Shown here one piece after another: positions 27,106-35,434 of a stretch of 64,000 bases of DNA. The notes under the pieces were generated by a model that ran no database searches, had not been told where the DNA came from, and was given only the letters and a program-made list of their open reading frames with translations. Each line of letters opens with the position of its first letter. The stretch's first letter is position 1. This DNA comes from Ancylobacter sonchi (GTDB lineage: Bacteria > Pseudomonadota > Alphaproteobacteria > Rhizobiales > Xanthobacteraceae), in the NCBI RefSeq assembly GCF_018390695.1, contig NZ_JAHBGF010000011.1:62001-126000 (forward strand), read 5' to 3'. The translations under genes were made by a program, and so were the position numbers.

Positions 27106-27699
27106 ATGACCACCACCCCCGACGACATCAAGGCGGACACGCTGCGCGCGCATCTCGGCGCGCGTTCGATCGTGCTCGTCGGCATGATGGGCGCCGGCAA
27201 GTCCTCGGTCGGCAAGCGCCTCGCCAAGCGCCTCGGCCTGCCCTTCTCCGACGCCGACGTCGAGATCGAGCAGGCCGCCGGCATGACCATACCGGAAATC
27301 TTCGCCCATCACGGCGAGCCGGCCTTCCGCGATGGCGAGAAGCGCGTCATCGCCCGGCTGCTGGAGGCCGGGCCGATGGTGCTCGCCACCGGCGGCGGCG
27401 CGTGGATGAACGCCGACACCCGCGAGATGGTCGACCGCCACGGCGTCGCCGTCTGGCTGAAGGCGGATTTCGACGTGCTGATGCGCCGGGTGCGCCGCCG
27501 CGACGACCGGCCGCTGCTCAGGACCGCCGATCCCGAAGGAACTCTGGCCGGGCTCATGGAACAGCGCTATCCGGTCTATGCCGGCGCGCATGTCACCGTG
27601 GTCTCGCACGACGTCCCGCAGGAAGTGATGGTCGAGACGGTAATCGACGCGCTGATGCAGCATCTGGGCGTCGACAGCCCCATGGGAGAACAGACGTGA
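27106..27699 (+). CDS. aroK: Shikimate kinase
   Basis: AroK phosphorylates shikimate in the chorismate pathway. The product (197 residues) has a P-loop GMMGAGKSS (residues 26-34), FSDADVEIEQAAGMTIPEIF, the FRDGEKRVI shikimate-binding arginine, ATGGGAWM and the RRDDRPLL lid. The first 20 residues are extra compared with E. coli AroK. ATG at 27106 with GAGGAAA upstream was preferred over the longer frame from 27076. Its stop overlaps the GTG start of aroB. Confidence 0.97.
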   Translation: MTTTPDDIKADTLRAHLGARSIVLVGMMGAGKSSVGKRLAKRLGLPFSDADVEIEQAAGMTIPEIFAHHGEPAFRDGEKRVIARLLEAGPMVLATGGGAWMNADTREMVDRHGVAVWLKADFDVLMRRVRRRDDRPLLRTADPEGTLAGLMEQRYPVYAGAHVTVVSHDVPQEVMVETVIDALMQHLGVDSPMGEQT

Positions 27700-28829
27700 C
27701 CGCCGCCGTCCTCGATCGCCCCGACACCACCCGCCTCACCGTCGGCCTCGGCGCGCGCAGCTATGACATCGTCATCGGTGCCGGCCTCATCGCCGAGGCG
27801 GGCGCCCGCATCGCCGCGCTGCGGCCCGGCGCCCGGGTCGGCATCGTCACCGACGCCAATGTCGCCGAGCGCCACCTCGCCGAGCTCGAAGCCAGCCTGA
27901 AGGCCGCCGGCCTCCTCCCCTCGACCGTCATCGTGACGCCGGGCGAGAAGTCGAAGAACTTCGCCACCTTCGAGGAGGTGGTCGACGCCCTGATCGCCGC
28001 CCGCATCGAGCGGCGCGACCTCGTCCTGGCGCTCGGCGGCGGCGTGGTCGGCGATCTCGCCGGTTTCGCGGCGGCGGCGCTGCGCCGCGGCGTCGACTTC
28101 GTGCAGGTGCCGACCAGCCTGCTCGCCCAGGTCGATTCCTCGGTCGGCGGCAAGACCGGCATCAATTCGCGCCACGGCAAGAACCTCGTCGGCGCCTTCC
28201 ATCAGCCGATCCTGGTGCTCGCCGATACCGGCGTGCTCAACACCCTGCCGCTGCGCGAATTCCGCTCCGGCTATGCCGAGGTCGCCAAATACGGCCTCAT
28301 CGACAACGCGCCGTTCTTCGAGTGGCTGGAGCGCAAGTGGCAGGACGTGTTCGCCGGCGGCGCCGCCCGCGCCGAGGCGATCGCCACCAGCTGCGCCTCC
28401 AAGGCCGCCGTGGTCGCCCGCGACGAGTTCGAGACCGGCGACCGCGCTTTGCTCAATCTCGGCCACACCTTCGGCCATGCGCTGGAAGCCGGCGCCGGCT
28501 TCTCGCAGCGCCTGCTGCATGGCGAGGCGGTGGCGGTCGGCATGGCCCAGGCCTTCCGCTTCTCGGCGCTGCAGGGCCTGTGCGCGCCGGAGGAGGTTCG
28601 CCGCGTCGAGGCGCATTTGCACGCCGTCGGCCTGCCGACCCGCATCCGCGACATTCCCGGCGAGCTGCCCGATACCGACGGGCTGATGACCCTGATCGGC
28701 CAGGACAAGAAGGTCTCGCGCGGCGCGCTGACCTTCATCCTCGCCCGTGGCATCGGCAAGAGCTTCATCGCCCGCGACGTCGAGCCGGCGGCAGTCCGCG
28801 CCTTCCTGGAGGCGGAGCGCACCGCCTAG
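27696..28829 (+). CDS. aroB: 3-dehydroquinate synthase
   Basis: AroB converts DAHP to 3-dehydroquinate with NAD and a divalent metal. The 377-residue product has GEKSKNFATFEEVVDAL, the NAD-binding ALGGGVVGDLAGFAAA, PTSLLAQVDSSVGGKTGIN and the metal-ligand histidines in NLGHTFGHALE and LLHGEAVAVGMA. GTG at 27696 overlaps the aroK stop (GTGA) with GGGAGA upstream, so start and coupling are both well supported. It is followed by the CorC-like gene. Confidence 0.97.
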   Translation: MTAAVLDRPDTTRLTVGLGARSYDIVIGAGLIAEAGARIAALRPGARVGIVTDANVAERHLAELEASLKAAGLLPSTVIVTPGEKSKNFATFEEVVDALIAARIERRDLVLALGGGVVGDLAGFAAAALRRGVDFVQVPTSLLAQVDSSVGGKTGINSRHGKNLVGAFHQPILVLADTGVLNTLPLREFRSGYAEVAKYGLIDNAPFFEWLERKWQDVFAGGAARAEAIATSCASKAAVVARDEFETGDRALLNLGHTFGHALEAGAGFSQRLLHGEAVAVGMAQAFRFSALQGLCAPEEVRRVEAHLHAVGLPTRIRDIPGELPDTDGLMTLIGQDKKVSRGALTFILARGIGKSFIARDVEPAAVRAFLEAERTA

Positions 28830-28951
28830 CGGCGCCGTCCGGAACGCTGCCCTGGAGACATGATCGCCGCCGCTGGCCGACGCCCCTGACCGGCGTCGCC
28901 CGGCGCGCGAATCCGCTCTATGTTGCCGCGCCGCAACCCGAGGAGGACCCG

Positions 28952-30268
28952 TTGATCACCGGCGACTGGCTCGCGCTCGGCGCGGTTTTCGTCTGCCTGA
29001 TGCTGTCCTTCTTCTTCTCCGGCAGCGAGACGGCGCTCACCGCCGCCTCCAAGGCGCGCATGCACGCGCTGGAGAAGAACGGCGACGCCCGCGCCGCGCT
29101 GGTCAACCGGCTGATGGCCTATCGCGAGCGCCTCATCGGCGGCATCCTGCTCGGCAACAACCTCGTCAACATCGCCGCTTCCTCGCTCGCCACCGGCATC
29201 CTGTTCCACTGGTTCGGCGCCGCCGGCATCGCCTACGCCACCCTCGGCATGACGGCGATGATCGTCGTCTTCACCGAGGTGCTGCCCAAGACCATCGCCA
29301 TCAACCATCCCGACCGGGTGGCGCTCGCCGTCGTCCGGCCGATCCGCCTCGCCATCGGCCTGTTCGGCCCGCTCACCCTCGCCATCGAGACGGTGGTGCG
29401 CCGGCTGCTGCGCATCCTCGGGCTGGAAGTCGGCAAGACGCGAAGCGTGCTCACCGGCGCCGAGGAACTGCGCGGCGCCGTCGACCTCCTGCATCGCGAG
29501 GGCAGCGTGGTGAAGGACGAACACGACATGCTCGGCGGACTGCTCGACCTCAACGAGCTCGAGGTCTCCGACATCATGATCCACCGCACCAAGATCATGA
29601 GCCTCGACCTCGACGAGCCGCCGGAAACGCTGGTGCGCGAGGTGCTCGCCTCGCCCTTCACCCGCATCCCGCTCTGGCGGGACAAGCCGGACAACATCGT
29701 CGGCGTGCTGCATGTGAAGAACCTGCTGCGCGAATTGCAGGCGCTCGGCGGGGACGTGTCGCAGCTCAACATCGAGAAGATCGCCGCCGAGCCGTGGTTC
29801 GTGCCGGACGTCACCACGCTGGCCGACCAGCTCAAGGCCTTCCGCCGCCGCAAGCAGCATTTCGCGCTGGTCGTCGACGAGTATGGCGAGGTGATGGGCC
29901 TCGTCACGCTGGAGGACATCCTCGAGGAAATCGTCGGCGACATCGCCGATGAGCACGACGTCGCCTTCACCGGCGCCCGCCGCCACCCGGACGGCTCGGT
30001 CAATGTCGAGGGCTCGGTACCGATCCGCGACCTCAACCGCGCCATGGGCTGGACGCTGCCCGACGAGGAGGCCACCACGCTGGCCGGCCTGGTCATCCAC
30101 GAGGCCCGCATCATCCCCGAACCGGGGCAGGCCTTCATTTTCCACGGCTTCCGCTTCCAGATCATGCGCAAGCAGCGGAATCGCATCACGCTGGTCCGGG
30201 TGGTGCCGCTCGACGCCGCGCGCCTGCCGCCGCTGCCGGCGGCGCGGATGCGGCGGGTGCAGGTGTGA
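28952..30268 (+). CDS. CNNM/HlyC-CorC family transporter-like protein with CBS pair
   Basis: A 438-residue membrane protein with a DUF21/CNNM domain (FSGSETALTAASKARMHALE, transmembrane segments to about residue 150), then two CBS domains (IMIHRTKIMSLDLDE, FALVVDEYGEVMGLVTLEDILEEIVGDI) and a C-terminal CorC_HlyC domain. The family is linked to magnesium or cobalt export. The start is TTG at 28952 with a perfect AGGAGG 6 bases upstream; no ATG fits. It is 122 bases after aroB, the usual Rhizobiales order. Confidence 0.93.
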   Translation: MITGDWLALGAVFVCLMLSFFFSGSETALTAASKARMHALEKNGDARAALVNRLMAYRERLIGGILLGNNLVNIAASSLATGILFHWFGAAGIAYATLGMTAMIVVFTEVLPKTIAINHPDRVALAVVRPIRLAIGLFGPLTLAIETVVRRLLRILGLEVGKTRSVLTGAEELRGAVDLLHREGSVVKDEHDMLGGLLDLNELEVSDIMIHRTKIMSLDLDEPPETLVREVLASPFTRIPLWRDKPDNIVGVLHVKNLLRELQALGGDVSQLNIEKIAAEPWFVPDVTTLADQLKAFRRRKQHFALVVDEYGEVMGLVTLEDILEEIVGDIADEHDVAFTGARRHPDGSVNVEGSVPIRDLNRAMGWTLPDEEATTLAGLVIHEARIIPEPGQAFIFHGFRFQIMRKQRNRITLVRVVPLDAARLPPLPAARMRRVQV

Positions 30269-30380
30269 TCCTGGGCCTGTCGGTTTCGAGAGCCGCCATG
30301 GAAAAACCGTGCCGCTCCACCATATAGCGGCGTACCGGCCCGTAGGGCCGCCCGCGCCGGACCTTCTCGCCCGGCGCCGC

Positions 30381-30437
30381 TTCCCCGGAGCGTATTTCCC
30401 CGGTGCCTATTCCCCCGGAGCTTATTCCCCCGGAGCC
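30381..30437. repeat. 15-base tandem repeat across the bolA stop codon
   Basis: Three full units and a partial one of a 15-base sequence (TTCCCCGGAGCGTAT and variants) lie in tandem. Read on the minus strand, each encodes A-P-G-E/K plus a fifth codon which is TAA, TAG or TAC. The bolA stop codon lies in one unit, and the next carries a second in-frame stop. Confidence 0.85.
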
Positions 30438-30718
30438 TTGGCCTCGATCGCCAGCGCGTGCAGCCCGCCGGTCAGTTCCGCGGCAAGCAGGCCGTTGACC
30501 ATGCGGTGCCGGGCAAGCCGACCCTGCCCGGCAAAGGCCGCGGAGACGACGACAATGCGAAGATGGGTGAGCTGGCCCGGCCGGTGCCCGCCATGGCCTT
30601 CGTGGCGATGGCTCTCGTCGATCAGCTCGAGGACGCTGGGCGACAATTCGGCGAGCGCCGCGCGCACGCGGGCGAGCCGGGCGGCGACCGCGTCGCCGGA
30701 GAGAGGATCTGTGCTCAT
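30422..30718 (-). CDS. bolA: BolA family protein
   Basis: The 98-residue product has the BolA core: a helix PSVLELIDESHRHEGHGG, then HLRIVVVSAAFAGQGRLARHRMVNGLLAAELTGGLHALAIEAKAPGE. The HGG-like stretch and RHRMVN match the BolA1 type, which binds [2Fe-2S] with monothiol glutaredoxins and influences morphology and stress response. ATG at 30718 is preferred over the frame extension to 30763. It is divergent from a J-domain gene, a pairing conserved in Rhizobiales. Confidence 0.93.
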   Translation of the reverse strand: MSTDPLSGDAVAARLARVRAALAELSPSVLELIDESHRHEGHGGHRPGQLTHLRIVVVSAAFAGQGRLARHRMVNGLLAAELTGGLHALAIEAKAPGE

Positions 30719-30828
30719 GAGGATTGCGCTATCTGCCGGACAGTCCCGCGTCAATATCGCCACACCGGACGGTGACGTCCGTTTGGTTTCTTGTATACCT
30801 AGCCCCGCATCAGCATAATCGCCCGATC

Positions 30829-31449
30829 ATGAAGCTCGACTCCCCGATATTCGATCGCATCCGCGTCAAGCCGGACCGTGATCGCCGCCTTAAGGTGGAA
30901 GGCCCCGTCTGCGAATGGGCGGGGTGCTGCAATGCCGCGACTCACCGCGCGCCCAAGGGGCGCCACCATGAGGGTCAGTTCTGGCGCTACTGCTTCGACC
31001 ACGTTCGCGAGTACAACCAGTCGTATAATTATTTCGCGGGCATGCCGGATTCCGACGTCGCGGCTTATCAGAAGGACGCGCTCACCGGCCATCGCCCGAC
31101 TTGGAAGATGGGCCAGAACGGTGGCGAGAAGGGCCGCCGCAGTGCCGCGAGCGACCACCAGCCGGAGAATTTCGCCGATCCGTTCGGCATGTTCGGCGAC
31201 ATGGGCGGCGCCCATCGTCCCGATCCCGAGCCGGCGCGCGAGAGCCGCATGATCCGCAACGCCGAGCGGCGCGCCTTCGAGAGCCTCGGCCTCGAGCTCG
31301 GCGCCACCACGGAAGAGATCAAGGCCCGCTTCAAGGTGCTCGTGAAGAAATACCACCCGGACGCCAATGGCGGCGACGTGTCGACGGAAGACCGCCTGCG
31401 CGACGTCATCCAGGCTTATAACCACCTCAAGAGTACCGGCTTCTGCTAG
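30829..31449 (+). CDS. DnaJ-like protein with C-terminal J-domain
   Basis: The 206-residue product has an N-terminal part with a possible zinc site (C28, C33/C34, C55, with nearby His) and an unusual C-terminal J-domain: [34 protein letters not shown], with the essential HPD at 176-178. It should stimulate a DnaK-type ATPase. It is 52 bases before cobS on the same strand, in the order known from other Rhizobiales. A role in CobS/CobT folding is only inference. ATG at 30829. Confidence 0.93.
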   Translation: MKLDSPIFDRIRVKPDRDRRLKVEGPVCEWAGCCNAATHRAPKGRHHEGQFWRYCFDHVREYNQSYNYFAGMPDSDVAAYQKDALTGHRPTWKMGQNGGEKGRRSAASDHQPENFADPFGMFGDMGGAHRPDPEPARESRMIRNAERRAFESLGLELGATTEEIKARFKVLVKKYHPDANGGDVSTEDRLRDVIQAYNHLKSTGFC

Positions 31450-31501
31450 AACCCGGCCTTGGCTAGACCAGCCCGCGGTTCGACGCGGCAACGGAGGAAG
31501 A

Positions 31502-32488
31502 ATGACCGCCTCGCTTAACGCAGCTCCGGCGCTGCCCGACATGAAGGTTTCGGTGCGTCAGGTGTTCGGCCTCGACGTCGATCTCGAAGTGCCGGCCTAT
31601 GCCGAGCCGGACGAATACGTGCCGGACATCGACCCGGACTACCTGTTCGACCGCCCGACCACCCTCGCCATCCTCGCCGGCTTCGCGCATAACCGCCGCG
31701 TGATGGTCACCGGCTATCACGGCACCGGCAAGTCGAGCCACATCGAGCAGGTGGCGGCGCGCCTCAACTGGCCGTGCATCCGCGTCAACCTCGACAGCCA
31801 CATCAGCCGTATCGACCTGATCGGCAAGGACGCCATCGTGGTGAAGGACGGGCTTCAGGTCACCGAGTTCCGCGACGGCATCCTGCCCTGGGCCTACCAG
31901 AACAACGTCGCGCTGGTGTTCGACGAGTACGACGCCGGCCGCCCGGACGTCATGTTCGTCATCCAGCGCGTGCTGGAGAGCGCCGGCCGCCTGACGCTGC
32001 TCGACCAGAACCGCGTCATCCGCCCGCACGGCGCCTTCCGGCTGTTCGCCACCGCCAACACCATCGGTCTCGGCGACACCACCGGCCTCTATCACGGCAC
32101 GCAGCAGATCAACCAGGCGCAGATGGACCGCTGGTCGATCGTCACCACGCTGAACTATCTGGCGCATGACAAGGAAGTCGACATCGTCGCCTCCAAGGCC
32201 AAGCACTTCCAGACGCCGGAAGGCCGCGACACCGTCTCGCGCATGGTCCGCCTCGCCGACCTCACCCGCCAGGCCTTCATCAATGGCGACCTGTCGACGG
32301 TGATGAGCCCGCGCACCGTGATCACCTGGGCGGAGAACGCCGAGATCTTCAAGGAGCTCGGCTTCGCCTTCCGCGTGACCTTCCTCAACAAGTGCGACGA
32401 GCTGGAGCGGGCGCTGGTCGCCGAGTTCTACCAGCGCTGCTTCGGCAAGGAACTGCCGGAATCGGCGGTGAACGTCGTCCTGTCGTGA
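31502..32488 (+). CDS. cobS: Cobaltochelatase subunit CobS (AAA+ ATPase)
   Basis: CobS and CobT form the ATPase chaperone that, with CobN, inserts cobalt into hydrogenobyrinate diamide in the aerobic cobalamin pathway. The 328-residue product has Walker [10 protein letters not shown] (71-79), Walker [11 protein letters not shown] and the sensor motif FRLFATANT. The start at ATG 31502 has GAGGAA. CobN is not in the window. A 285-base gap with repeat sequence separates it from cobT. Confidence 0.97.
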   Translation: MTASLNAAPALPDMKVSVRQVFGLDVDLEVPAYAEPDEYVPDIDPDYLFDRPTTLAILAGFAHNRRVMVTGYHGTGKSSHIEQVAARLNWPCIRVNLDSHISRIDLIGKDAIVVKDGLQVTEFRDGILPWAYQNNVALVFDEYDAGRPDVMFVIQRVLESAGRLTLLDQNRVIRPHGAFRLFATANTIGLGDTTGLYHGTQQINQAQMDRWSIVTTLNYLAHDKEVDIVASKAKHFQTPEGRDTVSRMVRLADLTRQAFINGDLSTVMSPRTVITWAENAEIFKELGFAFRVTFLNKCDELERALVAEFYQRCFGKELPESAVNVVLS

Positions 32489-32773
32489 GCGTCCGGGCGC
32501 CGGCTCGTCTCCCGTCGAGATGAGCACCGGGGCGCCCGTGCCTCCCTCTCCCCGTACCGAAACCGGCTAGTGCCGGGTTCGGCATCCGGAAGGATCGAGA
32601 TCGGACACGTTCGATCCCGATGGGGAGAGCCTGGGCGAGGAGCGGCAGCGGGCGGGAACTTCCTCGCCCCGCAAGCCGTCCCCCTCGCCGATCCGCTTCG
32701 CGGCCACCTCTCCCCGGCGGGGAGAGGATCAGAGCTCCGGCTGCCGGGGCTTCCTCTCGACAAGGCCATCGCC
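32489..32773. repeat. Intergenic repeat element between cobS and cobT (REP-like)
   Basis: This gap contains inverted GC-rich segments of the type CCTCTCCCC...GGGGAGAGG, including a perfect 9-base hairpin at 32707-32727. The stretch 32678-32718 closely matches 54223-54263 elsewhere in the window. Such elements are common between genes in proteobacteria. Here it interrupts two genes that are expected to be cotranscribed. Confidence 0.7.
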
Positions 32774-34723
32774 ATGAGCACCTCGAACCCGACGAACCGC
32801 TCCACGCGCACCCCGCCCAAGGAGGCTCCCACCGAGCCGCTCAAGCGTGCGGTGACGGGCTGCCTGCGCGCGATCGCCGGCGACCGGGACCTCGAAGTGA
32901 CCTTCGGCACCGAGAGGCCGGGCTTCGCCGAAGGGCGGATCCGGCTGCAGGAGCCGGCGCGGCGCATGACCAAGCAGGACACCGCGATCATGCGCGGCCA
33001 CGCCGATTCCATGGCGCTGCGCCTCGCCTGCCACGATCCCAAGGTCCATAAGCGCCACACCCCGGTCGGCCAGCAGGCCCGCGCCGCCTTCGACGCCGCC
33101 GAGCAGGCGCGCTGCGAATCGCTCGGTGCGCTGCGCATGGACGGCGTGGCGCTCAACCTCTCCGCCATGCTGGAGGACCGCTACTCCAAGGCCAATTTCA
33201 CCCAGCTCGCCGACCGCGCCGACGCTCCGCTGGAAGACGCGGTGGCGCTGATGCTGCGTGAGCGCATGACCGGCATGGCTCCGCCGGCGGCGGCGCGCGA
33301 AATGGTCAATCTGTGGCGCGGCTTCATCGAGGAGCGCGCCGGCACCGCGCTCGACGAGATGGTCGAGCAGGCCGGCGACCAGGGCCGCTTCGCCGAGGCG
33401 ATGCGCGACCTGCTCTCCTCGCTCGGCATGGGCGAGGACGTCGCGCCGTTCGACGAGAACAACGATCCCTCCACCGACGCCGACGACCAGCGCGAGGACG
33501 ACAGCGGCAAGGGCTCGGATGCCGAGCAGGACGAGAACAGCGAAGGCACCACCGAGGTCGACACCGACCTGTCCTCCGACCAGAACCCGGAGGACAGCGA
33601 GGACCAGCAGGACCAGCCGCAGTCCGAGCTGTCCGACGACGCCGAACTCGGCGAGGCCGACGAATCCTCCGAGCCGTGGAAGCCGCAGAACGTCGTGCCC
33701 GCCGAGGCGAGGCCGCCGGAGTACCACTCCTTCACCCCACGCTTCGACGAGACGGTGAGCGCCGACGAGTTGTGCGACCCCGAGGAGCTGGCGCGCCTGC
33801 GCGCCTATCTCGACAAGCAGCTCACCCATCTCCAGGGCGTGGTCGCCCGCCTCGCCAACCGGCTGCAGCGCAAGCTGATGGCGCAGCAGAACCGCGGCTG
33901 GGAGTTCGATCTCGAAGAGGGCATGCTCGATCCGGCCCGCCTGCACCGCGTGGTCATCGACCCGATGCAGCCGCTCTCCTTCAAGCGCGAGCGCGACACC
34001 GACTTCCGCGACACCGTGGTCACGCTGCTGCTGGACAATTCCGGCTCCATGCGCGGGCGCCCGATCACGGTCGCCGCCGCCTGCGCGGATATTCTCGCCC
34101 GTACGCTGGAGCGCTGCGGCGTGAAGGTGGAGATCCTCGGCTTCACCACCAAGGCGTGGAAGGGCGGGCAGGCGCGCGAGAACTGGCTCAGCGCCGGCAA
34201 GCCGGCAGCGCCCGGCCGGCTGAACGACCTGCGCCACATCATCTACAAGTCGGCCGACGCGCCGTGGCGCCGCGCCCGCCGCAATCTCGGCTTGATGATG
34301 CGCGAGGGCCTGCTCAAGGAGAACATCGACGGCGAGGCGCTCGACTGGGCGCATAACCGCCTGCTGGCGCGCAATGAATCGCGCCGCATCCTGATGATGA
34401 TCTCCGATGGCGCGCCGGTGGACGATTCCACCCTGTCGGTGAACCCCGGCAACTACCTCGAGCGGCATCTGCGCTGGGTCATCCAGCAGATCGAGGACAA
34501 GTCGCCGGTCGAGCTGATCGCCATCGGCATCGGCCATGACGTGACGCGCTACTACAAGCGCGCCGTCACCATTGTCGACGCCGAAGAGCTTGGCGGCGCC
34601 ATGACCGACAAGCTCGCCGAGCTGTTCAGCGAGCGCGAGAGCCGCAAGTCGGCCCGTAGCGGCCGCGCCCAGGCCGCGCCGTCCGGCCGCCCGGTGCGGC
34701 GCGCCGGCCAGTCGGTGCACTGA
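32774..34723 (+). CDS. cobT: Cobaltochelatase subunit CobT
   Basis: CobT partners CobS in aerobic cobalt chelation. The 649-residue product has the N-terminal CobT domain, a very acidic Asp/Glu/Ser/Gln-rich linker (about residues 225-300) and a C-terminal von Willebrand A domain with MIDAS motif [10 protein letters not shown] (D421) and later [12 protein letters not shown]. The acidic linker is typical of CobT/BchD/ChlD proteins. ATG at 32774 gives [15 protein letters not shown]; the frame extends to 32570 through the repeat. It ends at a terminator (34756). Confidence 0.96.
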   Translation: MSTSNPTNRSTRTPPKEAPTEPLKRAVTGCLRAIAGDRDLEVTFGTERPGFAEGRIRLQEPARRMTKQDTAIMRGHADSMALRLACHDPKVHKRHTPVGQQARAAFDAAEQARCESLGALRMDGVALNLSAMLEDRYSKANFTQLADRADAPLEDAVALMLRERMTGMAPPAAAREMVNLWRGFIEERAGTALDEMVEQAGDQGRFAEAMRDLLSSLGMGEDVAPFDENNDPSTDADDQREDDSGKGSDAEQDENSEGTTEVDTDLSSDQNPEDSEDQQDQPQSELSDDAELGEADESSEPWKPQNVVPAEARPPEYHSFTPRFDETVSADELCDPEELARLRAYLDKQLTHLQGVVARLANRLQRKLMAQQNRGWEFDLEEGMLDPARLHRVVIDPMQPLSFKRERDTDFRDTVVTLLLDNSGSMRGRPITVAAACADILARTLERCGVKVEILGFTTKAWKGGQARENWLSAGKPAAPGRLNDLRHIIYKSADAPWRRARRNLGLMMREGLLKENIDGEALDWAHNRLLARNESRRILMMISDGAPVDDSTLSVNPGNYLERHLRWVIQQIEDKSPVELIAIGIGHDVTRYYKRAVTIVDAEELGGAMTDKLAELFSERESRKSARSGRAQAAPSGRPVRRAGQSVH

Positions 34724-34755
34724 CGCCGCCCATCGGGGGTGAACGGTAACAACAG

Positions 34756-34780
34756 GGCCGGCGCCGCGCGCCGGCCTTTT
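34756..34780 (+). terminator. Intrinsic terminator of cobT
   Basis: GGCCGGCGC and GCGCCGGCC form a perfect 9-base stem around CGC, followed by four T. It begins 32 bases after the cobT stop. Confidence 0.88.
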
Positions 34781-34920
34781 GCGTGTCGGCCGCCCGCCCC
34801 GGCGACGCGGGGGCCTGTCACGATGCCCCGCTTGCGGCACGCAACGCGACGCCCCTTGCGGAACGCAAATCGCCCCCCATATAGGCTTCATCCCAGCCAG
34901 AACGGGACGTTCGGTTCGAA

Positions 34921-35014
34921 GGTGCTTCGTCAGCACCGCGCCGGATGGATGTGGGTTAGGACGGATGTACTCCGACCCATATCGTGCCCGCCGGCCGCAT
35001 GACGAGCGGCCGGC
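34921..35014. repeat. Three-hairpin element, copy A
   Basis: Hairpin 1: GGTGC-TTCGTCA-GCACC (34921-34937). Hairpin 2: arms ATGTGGGT and ACCCATAT enclosing AGGACGGATGTACTCCG. Hairpin 3: GCCGGCCGC-ATGACGA-GCGGCCGGC (34990-35014). Copy B at 35206-35299 has the same order, loops and core with paired changes in the stems. Confidence 0.8.
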
Positions 35015-35033
35015 CGTCTGGCAGGGGCGGTTT

Positions 35034-35146
35034 CCCGACAGGGTGACGGTCGCGGCGGTCCCCGCTTTCATGCGGGTTCTCGCTGGAGAGGGGCGTCGCG
35101 CCATGCGCGCGGCGGCTTCGATCGTCGGCGGCCTCACCCTGTCGGG
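35034..35146. repeat. 13-base inverted repeat pair enclosing 87 bases
   Basis: CCCGACAGGGTGA (35034-35046) and its exact complement TCACCCTGTCGGG (35134-35146) flank an 87-base segment that itself contains the hairpin CCCGC-TTTCAT-GCGGG (35061-35076). The unit lies between the two three-hairpin copies and could be a small palindromic insertion or part of a larger RNA fold. Confidence 0.75.
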
Positions 35147-35205
35147 TTCTCCCGCCCAGCAAAGGACTTCCGGTAACGGCACAGGTGCGAAAGCACATGG
35201 TGCCC

Positions 35206-35299
35206 GGGCGCTTCGTCGGCGCCCACCGGATGGAGACGGGTCAGGACGGATGTACTCCGGCCCATCTCGTGCCTGCCGGCCGCGTGACGAGCGGTCGGC
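35206..35299. repeat. Three-hairpin element, copy B
   Basis: Hairpin 1: GGGCGC-TTCGTCG-GCGCCC (35206-35224). Hairpin 2: arms GAGACGGGT and GCCCATCTC around the identical 17-base core AGGACGGATGTACTCCG (35243-35259). Hairpin 3: GCCGGCCGC-GTGACGA-GCGGTCGGC (35275-35299). It is about 285 bases from copy A in the same orientation. Confidence 0.8.
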
Positions 35300-35371
35300 T
35301 GCCCAGCGGGAGCTTGTTCTCAAGCCACGATACGACAGTTCGGGCCACCAGCCTGGCCTGCGCGGAACGAC

Positions 35372-35401
35372 AAAAGGCCGGGCGTTGAGCCCGGCCTTTT
35401 G
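35372..35401. terminator. Bidirectional terminator next to hemY
   Basis: Arms GGCCGGGC and GCCCGGCC are flanked by AAAA on the left and TTTT on the right, so either strand ends in a T-run. It is about 34 bases after the hemY stop (minus) and caps the repeat region. Confidence 0.88.
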
Positions 35402-35434
35402 CATGTTCACACCCCCGTGGCCCAGGCCCGCAGC

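Larger units (their letters stand above)
34724..35434. other. 711-base non-coding stretch with repeats and hairpins
   Basis: It lies between convergent cobT and hemY and is bounded by two intrinsic terminators. It contains a short imperfect tandem repeat (34821-34872), two copies of a three-hairpin element (34921-35014 and 35206-35299), a 13-base inverted repeat (35034-35046 with 35134-35146) and a small hairpin with GAAA loop (35185-35196). Long frames crossing it have atypical composition and are not believable proteins. Confidence 0.75.

Noticed and set aside
32729..35410. An 893-codon minus-strand frame opposite cobT that continues into the repeat region.
   Set aside because: The cobT part is a shadow, and the rest crosses a terminator and hairpin repeats. 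The repeated peptide EYIRPxPxPSG comes from the duplicated DNA element.
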